DNA of 64,000 nucleotides from CAXXOK01 sp964584315 (GTDB lineage: Bacteria > Bacillota > Clostridia > Christensenellales > Aristaeellaceae). The DNA lies in contig CAZOZO010000010.1 in the NCBI GenBank assembly GCA_964584315.1, forward strand, positions 15,530-79,529. The letters are read 5' to 3'. The position numbers were made by a program, and so were the translations under genes. Below are positions 59,633 through 64,000 of this stretch, piece by piece; position 1 is the stretch's first letter; every line of letters begins with the position of its first letter. The notes under the pieces are model-generated. The model saw only the letters and a program-made list of their open reading frames with translations, did not search any database and was not told the origin of the DNA.

Positions 59633-59856
59633 AAAAAAACAGGCGCTCAAGACAAAGCATGGCGATTGCTCGCCGCTTTCCTCGCGCCTCTGTCCGTTTA
59701 CCTGAAAGTTTCACCGCCGATGAAAGCGGATTGCCTCTTCGGTGCATTGCTGCTTTCCAGAGCTTCGTCGGGTCCGGGTCCTTCTGCCTGAGAGCTTATG
59801 CGGGCTTGCACCTTCGGCGGCGGCCACGCTTACGCGCGCCGCGCTCTCCCCTGACC
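59633..59856 (-). promoter_or_regulatory. Tandem glycine riboswitch with terminator
   Basis: Minus strand. Aptamer 1: GGGGAGAGC, CCGAAGGTGCAAGC, CTCTCAGGCAGAAGGACC and CTCTGGA. Aptamer 2: CACCGAAGAGGCAA, CTTTCAGGTAAACGGACAGAG. The two are joined by a short linker, as in cooperative glycine switches. The platform is an AGGCGC / GCGCCT stem enclosing GGCGA-GCAA-TCGCC, followed by seven T (59633-59690); its 5' arm overlaps the end of aptamer 2, so glycine binding should prevent termination and switch the operon on. Confidence 0.95.
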
Positions 59857-59893
59857 GTCAACCGAAACATTGCCGTATTCTTTTGTCGCGTTC

Positions 59894-59922
59894 AGTATAA
59901 GCCACGGGCGGGCGCTTGTCAA
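59894..59922 (-). promoter_or_regulatory. Promoter of the gcv operon
   Basis: Minus strand: TTGACA, 17 bp, TATACT, placed about 35 bp before the first aptamer. Confidence 0.88.
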
Positions 59923-59978
59923 AGGGCAAAAACAGGCCCGCGCACGCCGCGAAAGTTCCGTGAGCAGGCCGCGCGCCC

Positions 59979-60007
59979 TTGTCAAGGGTGGGTTTTCGCT
60001 ATATAAT
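59979..60007 (+). promoter_or_regulatory. Promoter of glnS
   Basis: TTGTCA (59979-59984), 17 bp, TATAAT (60002-60007), divergent from the gcv promoter. Confidence 0.8.
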
Positions 60008-60061
60008 ATGGCAATGCCGCCGGCACAGGGCGGCCCAGTACCGGAAGGGGAGGCGCACCGT

Positions 60062-61797
<1,736 letters not shown>

Positions 61798-61801
<4 letters not shown>

Positions 61802-62238
61802 CGGTAACGCTGCGCACCATTACTCGCGACACGTTTGAGGATATCATTTCGCTTGCGGTGGCGGACAGCCAGAAGGGCTTTGTAGCGCAAAACATCTACA
61901 GCCTGGCGCAGGCCGCGGTCATCCCGCAGTACATCCCCCGCGCTGTATATGCGGACGAAACCCCCGTGGGCTTCGTGATGTATGGCTATGACGCGGAGGA
62001 GGACGCCTACTGCATCAATCGCCTGATGATCGACAAGGCCCATCAGGGCAAGGGCTACGGCAGGCAGGCGATGGCGCTGATGCTGGATGACATCCGCGCC
62101 CGCGAGCCGAAGCGCAGCGTCTGCTACATCAGCTTCAAACCGCAGAACGCGGCCGCACGCGCGCTGTACGAGCGCCTCGGCTTTGTGCCAGACGGGCGCG
62201 AGGAATGCGGCGAGCTGGTCTACCGCCTCACACTGTAA
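61798..62238 (+). CDS. GNAT acetyltransferase, spermidine/diamine (BltD/PaiA)-like
   Basis: 146 residues. FVAQNIYSLAQA near the N-terminus is typical of polyamine acetyltransferases, and INRLMIDKAHQGKGYGRQAM holds the acetyl-CoA loop (Q/RxxGxG/A). SFKPQNAAARALYERLGFVPDG is the motif B end. The ATG overlaps the glnS stop (ATGA). The probable job is acetylating spermidine or related amines; protein or small-molecule targets are possible alternatives. Confidence 0.85.
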
Positions 62239-62265
62239 TATGACCCACAGGAAAGGAACCTTTGC

Positions 62266-63717
62266 ATGACACAAGTACGCACCCGTTTCGCCCCCAGCCC
62301 CACGGGCTACCTGCACCTGGGCGGCCTGCGCACGGCGCTGTATACCTACCTGTTTGCGCGCAAGCACGGCGGGCGCTTTATCCTGCGCATCGAGGATACC
62401 GACCAGGAGCGCGAGGTGCCCGGCGCGGTGGAGCTGATCTATAAAAGCATGCACGAGGCGGGGCTGGATTACGACGAGGGGCCGGATATCGGCGGGGACT
62501 ACGGCCCGTATATCCAGACCCAGCGGCGCGAACTGTACCTTCCCTACGCCATGCAACTGGTGGAGACGGGCGCAGCCTACCCCTGCTTTTGCACCAAAGA
62601 GGAGTTACAGGAGCGGCGTGACGCGGCCACCGCGCGCGGCGAGCAGTTCAAGTACGACAAGCACTGCCTACACATCGACAAGGCGGAGGCACTGCGCCGG
62701 ATGCAGAGCGGCGAGCCGCACGTGATCCGCCAGAACGTGCCGCTGACGGGCACAGCCAGCTTTGACGATGCGTTGTTTGGCCATGTGGAAGCGCCCTGCG
62801 ACACGCTGGACGATAATGTGCTGATCAAGGCGGACGGGCTGCCCACCTATAACTTTGCCAATGTGGTGGACGACCACCTCATGGGCATCACCCACGTGAT
62901 GCGCGGCACGGAGTACCTGAGCAGTACGCCCAAGTATAACCTTTTGTACGAGGCATTCGGCTGGACGCCGCCGCTGTACGTGCACCTGCCCGTGGTCATG
63001 AAGGACGCGACCCGCAAACTCAGCAAGCGATACGGCGACCCCAGCTTTGAGGACTTGCTGGCGCAGGGCTTTGTGAAGGAAGCCATCATCAACTTTATCG
63101 CGCTGCTGGGCTGGTGCCCCAAGGAGGAGCGCGAGTTCTTCACGCTGGCGGAGCTGGTGGACGCGTTCGACCTGGACGGGCTGAGCAAATCCCCCGCCAT
63201 CTTCAACATGGAGAAGCTGGTGTGGTTCAACAGCGAATACATCAAGAAGATGGACTTTGAGGACTATCTGAAGGCCGCCACACCGTGGTTCGAGCAGGCG
63301 CTGGGCGGGCTTTCGATGGACTATCGCAGGCTGGCGGAGCTGATGCACAGCCGCACGGAGGTGTTCGGCCGCGTGCCGGATCAGGTGCGCTTCCTCAAGG
63401 AACTGCCGGAATATGATAACGAAATCTACACGCATAAAAAGATGAAAACGGACGCGGAAGTAAGTTTGAGGGCACTGATGCTAGCGCGCCCCGCGCTCGC
63501 GGGGCTTGCAAGCTTTGCCGAAGAGGCGGTCAAGGACTGCCTGATGGCGATGGCGGAAAAGGAAGGGCTGAAAACAGGGCAGATGATGTGGCCGGTGCGC
63601 GTGGCGATCAGCGGGCTTGCGAGTACGCCGGGCGGCGCGACGGAAATCGCCTATCTGCTGGGGAAAGAGGAGACCCTCCGAAGGATCGACGTGGGGATTG
63701 CAAAACTGCAAGGGTAA
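62266..63717 (+). CDS. gltX: Glutamyl-tRNA synthetase
   Basis: 483 residues. TRFAPSPTGYLHLGGLRTAL is the HIGH region, LRIEDTDQER the GluRS Glu-binding segment and KDATRKLSKRYGD the KMSKS loop. The C-terminal helical anticodon domain is complete. AAAGGAAC precedes the ATG, 27 bp after the acetyltransferase stop, so glnS, the GNAT gene and gltX probably share one transcript. No terminator follows before the repeat array. Confidence 0.98.
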   Translation: MTQVRTRFAPSPTGYLHLGGLRTALYTYLFARKHGGRFILRIEDTDQEREVPGAVELIYKSMHEAGLDYDEGPDIGGDYGPYIQTQRRELYLPYAMQLVETGAAYPCFCTKEELQERRDAATARGEQFKYDKHCLHIDKAEALRRMQSGEPHVIRQNVPLTGTASFDDALFGHVEAPCDTLDDNVLIKADGLPTYNFANVVDDHLMGITHVMRGTEYLSSTPKYNLLYEAFGWTPPLYVHLPVVMKDATRKLSKRYGDPSFEDLLAQGFVKEAIINFIALLGWCPKEEREFFTLAELVDAFDLDGLSKSPAIFNMEKLVWFNSEYIKKMDFEDYLKAATPWFEQALGGLSMDYRRLAELMHSRTEVFGRVPDQVRFLKELPEYDNEIYTHKKMKTDAEVSLRALMLARPALAGLASFAEEAVKDCLMAMAEKEGLKTGQMMWPVRVAISGLASTPGGATEIAYLLGKEETLRRIDVGIAKLQG

Positions 63718-63724
63718 AGGAAAA

Positions 63725-64000
63725 GAAGGGTCAAGGGCATCGAAGGGAAGCGTTTGCCCAGTGGGCACCGAAAGAGAGCGGGCGGCCAGTGGCCGCTTCG
63801 CCGAAGGCGAAAGCGAACTGGAGGTGGCCTGATTGACAAGTGCATGGTGCGACAGCGCCATGCACGCCGATCAAGCAGGCAGGGCCGAAGGCCGCCGCGA
63901 AGCGGCGAGCGACCCGCAGGTGTGAGGTTTGACGAGCACAGGGCACGGCAGTGCCTTGCGCGACGATCAAACCGACCGGGCAATGGCCCTTGCGGGTGCA
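63725..64000 (+). repeat. Hairpin-rich tandem repeat array (runs off the window)
   Basis: Successive palindromes: TGCCCA-G-TGGGCA (about 63756), GCGGCCA-G-TGGCCGC (about 63781), and two 42-bp units, each starting TTGAC and ending CGATCAA, at 63833-63874 and 63929-63970. The units are spaced 96 bp, are 31/42 identical, and keep their hairpins despite base changes. The last 23 bases (GGGCAATGGCCC then TTGCGGGTGCA) are repeat copy C. No gene is supported here. Confidence 0.65.

Noticed and set aside
63725..64000. CRISPR array or coding repeat at the right end
   Set aside because: The units differ in sequence, there is no constant repeat with unique spacers, and both strands read only low-information peptides.

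Overview
The window looks like chromosomal DNA of a GC-rich member of the Bacillota, most likely a Clostridia-class, possibly gut-associated, anaerobe. The signs are AGGAGG-type ribosome binding sites, SigA-like promoters (TTGACA or TTGCAA, 17 bp, TATAAT), a T-box leader, a tandem glycine riboswitch, a BceRSAB-type module, TmcAL/YlbM, MsmX, the DUF177-rpmF pair and a pta-ackA pathway. I saw no tRNA, rRNA, CRISPR array or insertion sequence.

Layout. 1-2.6 kb: tldD and the start of pmbA (split by a repeat-rich spacer) and a beta-phosphoglucomutase-like gene. 2.7-3.9 kb: an orphan MsmX-type sugar-ABC ATPase. 4.2-8.4 kb: a two-gene operon of a ketoreductase-like SDR and an 1100-residue fusion of fatty-acyl AMP ligase, acyl carrier protein and alpha-oxoamine synthase. 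This is the best candidate for an undescribed system and may make a sphingoid-base-like lipid. 8.5-24 kb: DEAD-box helicase, an autoregulated MarR-ABC-ABC operon, NadR, a secreted 5'-nucleotidase, UxuA, BirA, RecQ-RsmI and RsmH. 24.3-28.2 kb: T-box-controlled small membrane protein plus valS, then DUF177-rpmF. 28.5-32 kb: pta-ackA and divergent tmcAL. 32.4-37 kb: a type IIA topoisomerase pair (parE-parC). 37.1-40 kb: two unrecognised polytopic membrane proteins. 40-44.8 kb: a complete Bce-type peptide-antibiotic sensing and efflux module. 44.9 kb: MscL with a C-terminal zinc ribbon. 46.1-52 kb: an oppBCDFA operon whose binding protein is circularly permuted. 52.4-59.9 kb: a glycine-cleavage module (riboswitch-gcvT-gcvH-gcvPA-gcvPB-lplA, then lpdA). 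60-63.7 kb: glnS, a GNAT acetyltransferase and gltX, ending in a hairpin-rich repeat array.

Working together: the glycine module carries its own lipoate ligase and lipoamide dehydrogenase, and would feed one-carbon units and NADH. Pta-AckA gives acetate and ATP. The Opp importer brings in peptides. The Bce and MarR-ABC modules suggest exposure to antimicrobials. Many genes overlap by ATGA, so translational coupling is common. Two promoter/operator arrangements (MarR, Bce) and two riboregulators (valine T-box, glycine riboswitch) can be read directly from the sequence.
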